Below, in pieces: positions 33,670 to 45,970 of a stretch of 64,000 bases of DNA; within the stretch, counting starts at the first letter, position 1; each line of letters opens with the position of its first letter. The stretch comes from Platycnemis pennipes. Taxonomy: Eukaryota; Arthropoda; Insecta; Odonata; Platycnemididae. Location: NCBI GenBank assembly GCA_933228895.1, contig OW121846.1:76520064-76584063 (forward strand). The letters run 5' to 3'. The position numbers were made by a program, and so were the translations under genes. Below the pieces are notes generated by a model. It did not search any database, was not told the origin of the DNA, and worked only from the letters and a program-made list of their open reading frames with translations.

Positions 33670-34884
33670 TTCCTCCAGTCTTAGGACAAGCGCATTTTCA
33701 TAGTCCTCCTGAATAATAGTTCTACTAATTGATTTAAATAGACAGAAGTGAGATCTCGAACTGTAATACGAATATACTACCTATATTAAATTGTATTTTT
33801 AAAACATTTAGCTTTGAAACAATATAAAAATGGATGAAAGCGAGTGAAAAATAAATCTGTGTAGGTACTAAGGAGACTTTTTCAACTTGAAGTACTTCAG
33901 TAACAGTAATGAGTACACAGAATCCAGAAACTTTTTCCCTCAGTTTTTTGCTTCAGTGAAAGATGCATAACACTCAGCATATTGAATTTCAACTTAAGGA
34001 GGTTGGACTACAAAAATAATAAAATTGAGATGGGAAATATTTACTTGAATGTTCCATTATGACCCGGTAATATTTCCACTCATAATATAAATGAAAAGGA
34101 TTACGGAGTAATAGAATAATATCTAGAAATAAAATTGGAATGTTCAAAAATATTTTTTTCTCAAAATATTCCATGAATTTCATATTCGAGGGTCACCAAA
34201 AGTCACTAAAAGGACTTCAAAAGCTAAGAAAGTTACACCAATTCAATGAAAACACATCTGAATTTAAATATTATGCAAATACACTAAACGACGTTTTTAA
34301 ATGTTGTGTCACAATAAGTGACACATACTGATTGTGATGTGTAGGAAAGACTGCATAGAATTTCTCAGCTTATCCGAGTTATAATATAGAAGGTCAATAC
34401 AATGCGATCATACAATAATGTCCAGCGGAAATGATGCTTTTCCAAAAGAAAGTTAACAGAAAAAGTTATTATATTTGTTTAAGACTTTTAAGCTACGATT
34501 TTTAGGTGAATTTTGGCCTTTTGTCGATATTAATACTTTATATTAGATCACCTTTTCATGTTACTTGAAAGAGGATTATTTTATCAAAATCAGGCGTCCA
34601 ATGAAGTGAGTTTAGTTTTTGATCTAAAAAGAGGACTATTAGATAAGGCTAGGATATATATAGCATCGTGTATTTATATTATCTAATAGAAATGACAATT
34701 ATACTGGCAATGCATTGCTTCTTAAAGGACACTGAAAGAAATTAAACACATTTTCTCTTGAACAGTATAGGTATCTATCGATTGTTATTATAACTGGGGA
34801 ATTATTTTTTTTTCTTTCTCGTAGACATAAAACAGCATAGATGGCCTTTCGCATCACGAAATTTAACCAAAAGAAATACATGAT
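33670..34884. other. Unassigned AT-rich spacer
   Basis: No recognisable gene or repeat. Confidence 0.4.
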
Positions 34885-34990
34885 GCACACAGCACACAAC
34901 TGAGCTGTTAAAACCCGATCCAGGTGGGACTCGATCCCGCGACCCCAGAAGAGCAGGCGAGGCTCCTCCCGCCGCCAACGTGGCCGGCGA
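34885..34990 (-). mobile_element. tRNA-like SINE head, minus strand
   Basis: Minus strand has B-box-like GGGATCGAGTCCCACC and an upstream GTTGGCGGCGGGAG in A-box position. No clean cloverleaf and no partner copy in the window, so the assignment is tentative. Confidence 0.35.
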
Positions 34991-35079
34991 AAGCACATTT
35001 CAACATTCTCGAAACCCCTCTTTTCATAATGATTCCTTTCACGTGAAATTACTCGAAAGGTCCCCAGCACATGACGACA

Positions 35080-35620
35080 GATTCAACTGGTAGAGCGCAC
35101 AATGATAGCAGTGCAGTATCGTGCTGGCATCGGGAGTTCTTGGCTCGGTTCATTCAAGCCGAATCACACGAAGTGGAACCGCGTCGCCGTGGGGAACGAG
35201 ACGGAGCCGAGCGAATACTAACTAGTGGAGAGGAGATTGCACCCGCACTTGCAAGCGGAATTGGATCGGAATATTCGTGCGAGTCTGTGGTCTCCGAGCC
35301 GCTCCCCTCTCTCCCAGTGTGCCAAGGGGGTGGGAGGGAGGGTTCAGGGGGGGTGGAAACACGGTCGGGGAAGTTGGGGGCAGCATTTGGGAAACTCATT
35401 CCCAAACCCTGAAGAGGAAGAAGATGGTTGGCCCGGGAGAGGGCTCTGCTCGGAGTTCTAGGGACACGTCTCGTTCGCCGCCAGGGGGCGTCTCCTCCCC
35501 CGCTGACAACCGGGAAAAGGGGTCGCGGCAAAAGAGGGTGGGTCCGTAGCATGGGGAGGACACCAACAATGAACTCCTCGTACTTTTCTCCTCAGTATAC
35601 CCCCTCTGGCTGCTAAACTA
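35080..35620. other. GC-rich island
   Basis: Dense G-tracts and CpG (35310-35410, 35420-35550) with overlapping low-complexity frames. No recognised protein. An A-box-like ACTGGTAGAGCGCAC at about 35083 lacks a convincing B box. Confidence 0.4.
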
Positions 35621-35892
35621 TGGGCTTTTATCTTCATTAGATTCACTTTTTACAGAAAAAACGAGATAGACCCAGGCAGAACATTGCTGGATTTCTTGAC
35701 TTTAAACTTATTGATGAGTAAAAGTACTTATTTATAACCAAGCGCACGTTTTTATCAATAAGCCACCTTATTTAAGCCCTAGAGTAAGAATTAATTTGTC
35801 TTTGACATCGATGATATTTGATATTTTGATTCGTAAATGGTATAATATACATGAAAAAAATTGTTTTTTCCACAAATATAATTTTTCCCTCA

Positions 35893-35926
35893 CTACCCAG
35901 GTTTCGGCTCTTAAGTCATCATTAGG
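35893..35926 (-). ncRNA. Degenerate hammerhead-like core, left arm
   Basis: Minus strand: CTAATGA (one change from CUGANGA), then GACTTAAGAGCC forming an imperfect stem II, GAAA (35905-35902), and CCTGGGTA. The last would give a very short stem III with a UA site. Conserved G5 is lost. Confidence 0.35.
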
Positions 35927-35969
35927 TGTACTACAGAAAAATGTATCCGAAAAATCTGTAGTACCTACA

Positions 35970-36010
35970 CCTGAGGACGACCTCACAGTTCAAAACCTGG
36001 GCAGTGAAGG
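35970..36010 (+). ncRNA. Degenerate hammerhead-like core, right arm
   Basis: Plus strand keeps CTGAGGA (35971-35977), a valid CUGANGA, but stem II has decayed and GAAA reads AAAA. Together with the left arm it suggests mutation from a common sequence. Confidence 0.35.
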
Positions 36011-36036
36011 AAAAATAAAATATGTGGAAAAATCAA

Positions 36037-38514
36037 GTTTGTTCATTTGTATTACAATTAATCGTTTCAACCATGATACCGACAATAACACCAACTACTC
36101 GTAAAAGGTAAACAAGATGTTACATGTTTTCAATTTATTCCCGCGTGCGGCCAGCCAGTAAATTTCAAGCTTCGCATTCAAATATATGAATTTAATATTA
36201 TCAAACCGTAACTATTTTCCATATTGCATCACCACATGCGTTATCTAGGGACAAATGTGAAGAAACTGGACAAGAATATCGAAGGCCGAGATGGCGGTTA
36301 TTCTTGGTAATCTTTTAAAAAAGGAGAGACTGTAGAAATTGCTGAGACAATATTCGGTTGTCAGAGAGAAATTTGGTTTTTGAGGGGATTATATTATTTT
36401 ATATGCATGAATAAAGCATATGTAACAGATTTATTGAAGTTTAAGATGCCTAAATATTTGGTACAGACTGGAAATGGAGAAGAATTTCGCAAAAATGAAA
36501 GTGCTGATTTAGGAACGAAAGAATTATGAGCAGTTTTGAGATGAATGAATGCGAAGACAGTGGTGAAATAAATAAGACGCCTCAAATTTTTACAGCTTAG
36601 TATATCACATCTTGCGGTACTCATATAGAATGTGAATTTGGAAGCAAAAACTTTAGTAGGTAGAATGTGACTAGCAGGGACAAGTTCCATATACATTGAA
36701 AGAATCTTAGTACGGTAATGATACGGGGGAAGTTGAAAGTTTTTCTTTTGCACAAAGACTAGAGCATAAAGAATGGTGGTTGAAAACCAAGAGCTACATA
36801 AATTTTGTTTGAATTGTTTGCTTACAATAAAATTGAGTGTCTATGGAAGATTGGAATGTTGGTTAAAATCCTTGGAGTTGGGATGGGGCCATATTTTCCA
36901 GAAGTGGTACGACTCATTCAACGGTACTTAAAGAAGTGGTTGGAAACTAACTGATTACTATGCAGGGACATTGTGTAGAAGGCTAGCACATTGTTCATTG
37001 TGCATTTACTGACTTTTAGATGGGATATGACTGAGTAAATAGTGGAAACCCATGAAATGTCATGAGTAAATACGAGGTGATTAGTTTTCCAGCCTTTAAC
37101 ACCAGCTCTCCTTTGCCACTCTTTTCTTTGCATTTCCATCACAAAATGTTAACGCTTTCCTAATCTCTGCATATATCTCCACGCACTCCCTTGGGCGAGA
37201 CTGTACCAACTGAAATCAAGGTTAATTCTATACTCATAGCTGTGCATGCTTGAAAAAGTAATTACTCAGTGAGATAAATAGGCAGCAAACATTGCAAGAG
37301 TGATGGGTGAAAAAGCTAGTGTGCCTTGAAAATAAGAAAACTGAGCTTAAAACCAGGATAAGTGTCGTTTTCAAAAATACATATTGATTTTTACGGATAA
37401 ATGTTTGTGAAGTGGGTACAGTGTTGAATAAGAATAAGATCTGGTGATACAAATGTGCCTTTTTTCCCTTTGATGGTAATGCCGTATTACTGACGGCATT
37501 AAAGAGGAACCCAGAAGGGGTCTCCGGGATAATGCAATAAAATGAATGTATAGGCCTCCAAAACACAAGCACCTTTGTCTTCTTGGTATAATTATTCAAG
37601 GTGAGGTTGATGAAAAGATTATGTCAACCAGAGATTAGTTTTATTAGGACACATATCCCATTGCATTACAGCTAAAGAGATCAAAACGCTTAAGATGTTG
37701 AAAAGATCCTGAATAGTGGAATTCGGAAATTATTGGCGAATGTGTAAGTGTTTCAATGTATGTAAGCTCTTAATACTATAATTTAATTGGACGTGTATTC
37801 GGGGTTAGGAGCTATCAGGCGAGACAACCCTCTGTCAGCGGACAGAAAGGCGTCCTCCATTTTGGTTCTTGGGCAGGATGTAGGAGGACGGGGGTGAGGG
37901 TCAGAGATGTATGAGAATGTGGAGAGAGGGAGGATGTGCGACGATAATTAGGCAAGAATTTGAACTCCGGAGTCACTGCCTCCACAAAGTTCTCCGCCAT
38001 CCTAATTTGGCCGCTAAGTGGGCGACAGCCGCGCAAGCAATCCGAGAAACAGTCAAGACCAGTGTGATGTTAAGTGATGCTAACTTGCTAAATAGCTCGC
38101 ATCACAGCCTCATAAAGTACGCCATGAACTTTGTGTCCTATTGCTTGGGATCCCGCAGAATTTGGGGACACTGATGACCAGACGTATCTCACCCTCTCCT
38201 GATGAGACTTCCCTGCCGAGCGCGACCCAGCACTACGTCGTCCGTAACCAGCGAAGGCCTAACTACCGAAAGGATGGATACGATATGGGCAGCGCAATGC
38301 TGGAGGTCCACTAACGCATCGGAGAATGCCACTTGTGCTATTCACAAAGGTTCGTGATGTTGTTGCTGGGGAAGGTGATCGATTACTAAGATATTTTGCA
38401 CCATTCAGACGTATCCGCTTAAAGAAAGGAGTAAAAGTGTGTATTCGGAAAGAGGTAGAGATTAATGGAGTGGAGGAGGGGCTAAGAGAGTCCCGGAAAC
38501 GGCATTAACTTCCT
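36037..38514. other. Unassigned spacer
   Basis: AT-rich until about 37800, then more balanced. Only short frames, none recognised. No element ends identified. Confidence 0.4.
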
Positions 38515-38690
38515 CTAAAGAAAATCGACCTAGGGGTCCACAGTTTTAATTCCCACCCAACAGACGGAGCACTGATTTGAAGTGCACTCTCCTAACAGTA
38601 CTCAATTTGAGGCCGGAATGCCTACAAAGTCTCTGTCATTATCAGATTGGAACCCAGGCCCTCGGGTTGGAAGACAAGAGCTCAAGAAAG
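38515..38690 (-). mobile_element. SINE B, minus strand
   Basis: Minus strand: TTGAGCTCTTGTCTTCCAAC, CCGAGGGCCTGGGTTCCAAT (B box), then TTGAGTACTGTTAGG and CAGTGCTCCGTCTGTTGGGT, in the order of the copy at 60471-60800. Confidence 0.6.
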
Positions 38691-38719
38691 CAAATAATCT
38701 TTATTAATTCTCCTTCCTA

Positions 38720-38898
38720 CTACCGGTCGCCGTCAGCGGTCACTGTTTCACGTCTCATGCGACGGAAGGAATACTGCCCTCCACACCGTACTCAAATGAG
38801 GACCGGTACATTTGTATGTATGTACTTTTGCCGAGATTCTAACCCGAGCCCTCTGCATGGGAACCCTATCCTCCAAACCACCCGCTAACCTGACCCCC
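38720..38898 (-). mobile_element. SINE B, minus strand, second adjacent copy
   Basis: Minus strand: GGTGGTTTGGAGGATAGG, GGGCTCGGGTTAGAATCTCG (B box), TCATTTGAGTACGGTGTGGA, then GAGACGTGAAACAGTGACC. Same family order as other SINE B copies. It lies head-to-tail with 38515-38690. Confidence 0.6.
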
Positions 38899-39960
38899 CA
38901 CCACACAAACAGCTCGAGCGCTACCCTTCAAAGGCGTGACGACGCAAAGGAACGATCACACGAGCGGCAAGAAACGCGACCGCGTGCGACCAACTGCGAA
39001 AGTAAAGGCTGTTGTTTCGGGAGGATGGGGGCGTGCCCGGGAGGTGTGGCTGGAGGCAAGGAGAGCGGTGCAGTGGCGAAATTGGGCACGGGTGGGGCGT
39101 GGGTGTGGGAGAGGCGGCCCTCTCCGCCTGAGGAATGCAAAGGAGGGAGCGGGGTGGGTGGAGTTTACGTGACGGAGCTACGCGAGCGACACCCCGGGAT
39201 CGGCTCGGATGAAAAACAGTGCCTTCGGAGGGAGTGGAACAAGGAAGGGGAGGGCACGGAAGAGGAGGGGGCGGGGGCGTTGTCATCGGCTGAAGAAGAA
39301 GAAGAAGACAGTGGCTCGGGGGGAGGGGCGGCGGTTGGTGAGCAGTGTTCATTTTCTCCCGAGACGCTGCCCCCACCCCGAAATCCTCTCATTAGCGGCG
39401 GCAGCGGAGTATCCGGCCCCCTGGTCGCCCCCGGGGCCGCCCCTTGTCGGGGGCGCTGAGGGAAATGGGCGCTCGGGGGGGGGGGGGGGGCGGTCTCGGA
39501 GGGATTTGGACAGGGGAGGGAGGGCGTATTTATTTGGAGAATAATTGATGGAAATGGAGCGAGTGTCAGATTCTCTCTCCTTGTCAGCCCCTCGACTCCG
39601 CTTCCCTGCAAAGCGGCTGCGAAGCGCTTACACGTGGAGATGTTCCACGCTCCCAGCCTTCCGCCTCTCGACGTTTTTACACCCATCCACTTTCGAAGAG
39701 GGAAAAGTTGGAGACCGAAGACTTTTAAAATTAGGATGTATTATTTCACCGGGGATGAAGTCCCTCGGCAGGATTCTGCCTCATTCTCTCTCTCTGTTCG
39801 CACTCCCCCAGGACGGGATTTCCCGAAAAATGGGGATAAATACATTCTCCCCAAGTTTCGCTTCCGCGAATGGCTAAAAGTGTCTTGTCCTCAATTTCCT
39901 CTCCACCTTTGGGGGGTCGGAGCAAAAGTGGTTTCATCCCGGCAGAAGGGGTCGTAAGTA
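38899..39960. other. GC-rich island with long G run
   Basis: The longest GC island. CpG-rich throughout, with an uninterrupted G run near 39475-39490 and GAA/GGA repeats near 39295. Frames up to 215 codons occur on both strands in overlapping phases, all low-complexity, so none is accepted as a gene. A donor-like TC|GTAAGTAC at 39952 closes one plus-strand frame that opens at 39634. A host promoter or first exon is possible but unproven. Confidence 0.4.
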
Positions 39961-40554
39961 CGCATTAGCCAAGAAATAAAGAGGGGAGAAGGGGAGGAAG
40001 GGCGCGTTTACCACGGCACGGAGGCAAAATTCTCGGCGAGTCAACAGCAAAGTTTGCTCCATGTTTCTAACCAATTTTCAAGGCGTTCCGGGCACCCTTT
40101 TTCAGGAAAAAAATGTTATTTTGATTTTCGAGGAAAGTTTCCCCCGGATATAAAAATGATATAAGGGGTGACGTCAAGGGAACGCCTCATAATACACTAA
40201 CGTGAAAAATTAAATTGATGACACCGACTGCTACATGGAGTGCATAAAAGTTTTCGGGCAGATATCCAAGTGTGGTTTTCTGTCCACAGAGAAGAGACTG
40301 AATACCGTCATGCACACGCAAGTAGGGTTCATTTACGGGCTAGGGATTGGCAAAATGATCAAATCATTTGTAAGAGGCTGAGATCAATTGGTGGTCAATT
40401 TACTTCAATCTTCCTCACCCACCTTTGTGTATGTCTTTGTTGCACCAATCCATTGCTACAATCGTGATACCTTGACTTCAGGACCCCTAGAATTCACCCT
40501 CTAATGAGTTCCGCAGCTTATCTATATTTTACATTGGGATTGAGGTTTTTTAAA
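39961..40554. other. Unassigned spacer
   Basis: No gene or repeat recognised. Confidence 0.4.
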
Positions 40555-40618
40555 GGTTGTCCACATTTACATTGCAACCTTTAAGCCACCGCAAGGGTAT
40601 TGTCACATGGTGACTCCA
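40555..40618 (-). mobile_element. CR1-like LINE 3' end, fossil, minus strand
   Basis: CCACATTTACATTGCAACCT, then TTAAGCCACCGCAAGGGT and GTCACATGGTGAC, align with the 3' end at 26631-26690 (CTACATCTACATAATACCCT, GCAAGCCACCACATGGGT). Only the terminal portion remains. Confidence 0.45.
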
Positions 40619-40799
40619 CACTATGATTGTCGACAAGTGATAATCGCATTTCACGTCACCAAGCTACCGTTTGCCACTACCGTACCACTGTAAGAAACTA
40701 ATTTAGCAAGGGTGCGCGGCGAATCCGCATTTAAAATAGCTTCATAATTCAAACTAATATATATCCTCAAATGATAAAATATCTGCACATATCCTACAC

Positions 40800-41048
40800 A
40801 AATACTCCTATTAAAATGCTGGCCTCCAGCCACCAGGACCTTGGTTCCAGTCCGGGTAGAGATGATAGTATAATACTCTGGACTTTCATCGATCGCGTTA
40901 AGGAAAACCAAATTCCATACTCCGTCTGAGGATATCGGTGTAAATTCTGCACCCCTTGGAACTCCCTTCTCGCTTAAAGTAGGCTCAAGCCTACGCCGGA
41001 TTTCTGTCCCACTTTCTACACTCTTGGAAACCAATCCTACACTCAATT
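40800..41048 (+). mobile_element. SINE B, diverged
   Basis: Head TGGCCTCCAGCCACCAGGAC with B-box-like TTGGTTCCAGTCCGG, then CATACTCCGTCTGA, GCACCCCTTGG and GGATTTCTGTCCCACTTTCT. The order matches SINE B although identity is modest. The minus-strand reading frame across it is incidental. Confidence 0.5.
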
Positions 41049-42319
41049 AACTACTTTTATCCTTTTAATGGCGAAAATGATCCATTTTTGCGTTCGACTC
41101 CTCTAAAATCGTTCACGAAAAATTTACGTCATGCGTCATGTGAATTAGTTCTCAGTATTTCTAGTGATTTTCTTTGCTTCACTTTTCACCACGCTCCCAA
41201 AATATTAATATATTTCTCAATGCAGCTGTATTTTTTCTCAATGTCCGCTCTACACAAATATATGCAGTAGTATGCTAAAAATTTTTGATTCTTCCATTCA
41301 TGGACATAACAGCTTAAAACAGAAACATTCCGCAAATAAGTGCTACATATAACCATCAATCACGCTTCAACGTAGTGTATGCCTTCCAAGGCTTCAACCT
41401 CCTCAATTTTATCAGCGGATAGACCATTGCTCATTGACACACTTTCTTATTCACTGGAAAAAAGATACCTCCCCACTGTCATACACGGGATAAGCCTTTA
41501 ACTGTTAAACACATCTTGTTGGAGTGTGTTAAGCACCAAAATGCTTAGAATCATTTTGAAGAGAGGGTGAATCTAATCTTAAATACGATCTGGGAGATAA
41601 CGCAGACCAACTCAACTGGGTATAACTTTTTCTAGAAACATAAATATCATCGACTCCGTAAAATATTTTTTGCACTTGAAATTTAAAGTAATAGATACAA
41701 GATAAATCTGATAGTTGCACTAGTATTTTAAGGCTGATACAGCCCATAAATATGACATCATTTCAATTATAGATCGTGGTGCGATATGACATCTCCCGTA
41801 GACGCAACCTCAAGTTTAATTTCTGCCTATCTTCTCAATGTTATTTTTGTAAATTATCACATCTGCCTTCACACTTCATCCTAACTTATCTCTATATCCC
41901 TCCTGACATCTTCGCGGGGTTCTTCACACGATTCACCTTCACCCTCGGTGTCACTCTCGAACAAATCATCGCAATATTTCGTCTGGCAGTCAATGTCGCT
42001 TTTTATAGCATCCTCTCCTCTCCTCCCTCTTGCCGTTGCTTTCCCACCCATTTCAGGAATAGCTTTTTATTTTCCTGAAATCCGCATCCATCTTCCCGAA
42101 AAGACTAATCAGCCTAAACGTTTTCTATTATTTCCCTTGAAACTTTCTCTTACCTCTGTGCATGCAACATTATAATTTGAGCTTTGTCTAGCATTTGATT
42201 GAGGTAATAATCAAATGCGCTTCATTCTATTCAATCGCCCTATTTCCAATTATTATCACTCAAAGTTTTCTTGTCAACGGTTGTTCCGTAACTTTCAACT
42301 CTTATGACCCCTTCCCTAT
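41049..42319. other. Unassigned spacer
   Basis: Short overlapping frames at 41776-42175, none recognised. No element structure. Confidence 0.35.
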
Positions 42320-42370
42320 TGCGAACCTGCCGATAAGCCACCGTCAAGGTAAATGATTTTTTCTCGTGTT
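42320..42370 (+). mobile_element. SINE A tail fragment
   Basis: GATAAGCCACCGTCAAGGTA followed by AATGATTTTTTCTCG matches the SINE A 3' end at 28920-28950. Confidence 0.4.
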
Positions 42371-42954
42371 ACTTTTGCCATATTTGTACTTATAATAATT
42401 CATGTACCACGCATCACAAATGCTAGAGCATCAAATATATGTTCTGCACATTACCCTGTTTTAAAAGCTATGCATGATTTATAGGAAGATTATTTTTCAT
42501 TTTTCACCAACATTTCATTACTCTCATTCGTAACACTTGTAGAATACTCCCAGTTCATACGGAAAATGAGGATTTACGCTAATGTAGTCAGTATTTCTTT
42601 CTACATTTCCTCAACATTAATAACTGCACTATGCATTGTGTGTAATACCTGCTGGGTCATTCTATAATTTAAGAAAATTATCTATCTAATTTTACTATCA
42701 TCATCATTGGGAGCTGCAAAATACTTCAAATTATCTCTCAAATGAAACCATTCTAGCATCAGCCATCTAATACTATTATTTCACTACGATAATTTTCCTT
42801 AAGACATTTTTTTGTTTTCCTGAAAATAATTTCCTAAACTATCATTCTAGATGTACCTGTGCAATGCTAACCAAATAACTGCACGCGAACAGGTAACAGG
42901 CGACTTTTGAGCGAAATCCTATTGTATCTTTTAGTAGTTGCATTTGAAATCAAG

Positions 42955-43045
42955 AGTCCAGCGTAGCTAGATTGTGAGAGGCCCGCTAAGCCTACAGTAC
43001 ACTGTTCGATTCCCGGTTGGGAATACGTTTCTTCTCACAGTATTG
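42955..43045 (+). mobile_element. tRNA-like SINE head
   Basis: CGTAGCTAGATTGTGAGAGG in A-box position and B-box-like GTTCGATTCCCGGTTGG. No clean acceptor stem. The downstream body is not shared with the other families here. Confidence 0.4.
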
Positions 43046-44758
43046 TCAACGAATGCAAATTGTATCACGTTTTCAAAGCCGTGTCACGTACGACACTGGC
43101 TGTCAACGATAAGCTCCATGATAAACTTCATGTCCCGCGGTCTATCACTTGGAGATGCATGCGGTTCGATGAAGCTCAAGAAGTTGCGTAGAAAGAATAG
43201 TCAGAATACATTTGTGACTTCAGTGAAATGACCAGATAAGCATAGAGAAAGTCAAAAGCTATAGGGAAAAGTAAAGCCTACTAACAAGGAACAGAGAAGA
43301 ATGGTATCTGTGATCAACATAGTTATCAGTACTCACATGGCAACTACTATCTAAAATAAAAAAAAAACATTGTCAGACTAAAACCCGAAATCTGTATGTG
43401 ATATCAGCCCTGTAGGAAAAATATTTTGGATATTTTTCACAATACACTTAGAGAGCTCAAAGTAATAAGACTTCGATGATAATGGTGGTGGTGAAAGAAA
43501 GAAAAAAGCCATGCAATGTATGAGTGATATTAGAATATCATATATTTTGGTCATATCTATATTTGGAATACCCTAAACTAACCTTTTATTTCAAAGAAAT
43601 ATAGCTCAAAATGTGAAAGACTTGTGAAGCAAAGAGAAAGTCACAACGGTCATTATATTAGGAAAGATAAAGCCGTGTACAGTACAGCTCTGTCACTATG
43701 AAAGACAGTTTACTCGATAATTCTAATTGGATGGCAAACCGATCGATAAAAAATGATTATGAGTCGTCGGAAACGGAGGGTAGTCGGAATTCTGATCACG
43801 TCTTCTGAAACAAGCAACCAAACACACAAGTGAATGTTGCGCATTCGTGTATCAAAGGCAACATAGGTGGTAGTATATTTGCATTTACAGCTCCACATTT
43901 ATTATTTACATTCCACTCACCTCATTTTTATAGATTATTTTCCTATTCAAATATGCGATATAAGTAGACAAATTATGCTTGTCATCTAAGAGATTGCAGT
44001 AGGTATTACTTTAAAAGAGCAATCAGGCTGTGTGAAGATGATGATATATTACCAATAAAAAATTAATGTTTCTGTACAAGCTGCCCTTGCAGAACACTCT
44101 AATGGAAGGGAAGTGAATATAGAGTTCTCACGTGTTTTGGCAGTTTTTCAGAGGCAAATTTTCGTATAGGCTAGAATTTTGAAGAAAAATGCCAGGATAA
44201 ATTAAACAACTAAAACACAGGGAATACACTTCAAGAGAACCAGAGTACTCAACAATTACAGCCAAGCGTATCATTAGGTTTTATTATTATAAAAGGAAGT
44301 TCTTCACTCTTTTGGGAGATGGTGTTTAAAGGAAGCGAATAGGCGTTGAGGTGAGATTTTTACGACGGAAACATTGGGGAAGGGGGGCGAAGTTTGGATG
44401 GGCGGAGTGGAAGAGAAACAAGGAGGAGGGGGATGAGGCAGGGCAAAGAGGGAGTCACTGAGGTGGAGTCAAATAAGTCAGGGGAATGGGATTATGGACA
44501 TATTCGGAGGAAATAGGCTGTTGAAGGTCCTGGAGGACGAGAGACTGCTGGGGAACTGAAGATGAAAGAGAAAAACGTTATATTTTTAGAGTATTGCAAT
44601 ATTTTTTCGAAATGGTACTGATGCCGCAGAGGAAAGGTATACATAAACCCTTATGTTGGCTCAGTAGAATATTATTTGTTTTGTTTACGGGATGAACAGG
44701 AATTTTAGAGGTTTGGTTTAGAATTTAAGCAGAATTTTTAAAGGAGCGTCTAGTAATA
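43046..44758. other. Unassigned spacer
   Basis: AT-rich, with a purine-rich patch near 44350-44530. Nothing recognised. Confidence 0.35.
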
Positions 44759-44915
44759 GGGGGATCAGGTTTGTGTGGTGGCTTGAGTACTGGCCTCTCA
44801 TCCCGAGGGCCCAGGTTCCATCTCCGGCAGTGGCGAATTGTTCAGGGGCAAACCGCTGATACTTATTTCAGATGAGATACGGTAGCAGGCATTTAAGTTA
44901 TGACCTGTAATAGTT
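44759..44915 (+). mobile_element. SINE B, 3'-truncated
   Basis: Starts GGGGATCAGGTTTGTGTGGT, then GAGTACTGGCCTC, B-box-like CCAGGTTCCATCTCCGG and GGCGAATTGTTCAGGGGC, matching the first half of the 60471 copy. Confidence 0.65.
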
Positions 44916-45970
44916 GGTATAATTTTTAACGGCCGAAACAATATTATTTAATCCATTATGGAGTGTAGTAACTTGAACAATGAACTAAAGGGAAGACATG
45001 ATTGTATGACTATTAGAGCTAGACTGGTGGTAAAAATAAAATTTCCTCCAACAGAAAGTAATTTCCTTATTCCCAATTCCTGAGTAATAAGAGAAAAAAT
45101 TAATTTCCTCCAACATAACCACTCATGCCAGATAGATTGAAGGATAGGAGCTAGATGAAGGATGAAGCTATGCAAAGTCTGTCCCTCAATTAAATGGCAG
45201 CAAAATATGTGGCCGACTCAAGTGGGTCGGGCTATCAAGTGGTGACGGGCATCCACCACAATTATTTTCTTCTTAAAGCATAATGATGAATGAACTCTTG
45301 AATTTCGAATTTTCGCAAATAGAGAAGCATGTCTTAGATAACTGGAGGTGTTGGGACTCGCAGGGAGGTAATCATGAATCTACACGATCGTCATCATGCA
45401 AGAATCTTAGCTCAGCAGCAGAATTGAAGATTATAAAGAAGACAGGAATACTTAGAGAAGGGATTTGGGATATCAAAACAAATCCAAGGCTTAGGGAGTT
45501 TGACAATATTATTCGAGAAATGACGGGAAGGTATGTATTTGACAATTGCATGATAGCGTAGAATGGAATGACTATGATGGAATTGAAATAGTTGGTTCCC
45601 AATAGATGTGAGCCCATCATAATACAGATCAAAATTCCTACGGGTAGCCACTAAGAAGTAACAAGTGATCGAACACATAAACAACTGAAAAATCAATGAG
45701 GACCGTCCTGAGAAGAATAACATCGAGAAAATACCGGGTGACAAATTGAAATACCAATAAGATTGATGCATAATATTTAGATATAGATGTAGAAATAGCA
45801 TCATTAATTCAATCCCACACTTGGGTACTGATACGTTCCTCAAAGATCTTAGGTGCAGATACCAATTAGGATCTGAAATAATAGTGATGAAATACAGTTG
45901 AGATATAAAATGTTTAAGCAAGAAAAGGGAGACAGTTTATAGGTTTCTGCAGGGAGAATGACCTTTTCGG
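44916..45970. other. Unassigned spacer
   Basis: Frames of 86-169 codons overlap on opposite strands at 45283-45921. None has a recognised motif. Confidence 0.35.

Larger units (their letters stand above)
35861..36036. repeat. Hairpin element with hammerhead-like cores on both arms
   Basis: Arms 35861-35936 and 35955-36036 are reverse complements with scattered differences. Read inwards, each arm carries a Penelope-type core, so the element is two terminal-repeat copies head to head. Confidence 0.75.

Noticed and set aside
35080..35160. Possible tRNA promoter (GGTAGAGCGC plus GGTTCATTC)
   Set aside because: B box too degenerate and stems do not form.
38812..39686. Long frames in the GC island (215 codons plus strand, 151 and 173 codons minus strand)
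   Set aside because: They overlap on both strands, are Pro/Gly/Ser/Arg-rich low complexity and have no domain. GC-rich DNA lacks stop codons by composition.
39634..39957. Candidate host exon ending at a GTAAGT donor
   Set aside because: Donor is good, but the peptide is unrecognised and no acceptor or partner exon could be identified.
45283..45921. Opposed frames of 92, 86 and 169 codons
   Set aside because: They are antisense shadows of each other with no motif.
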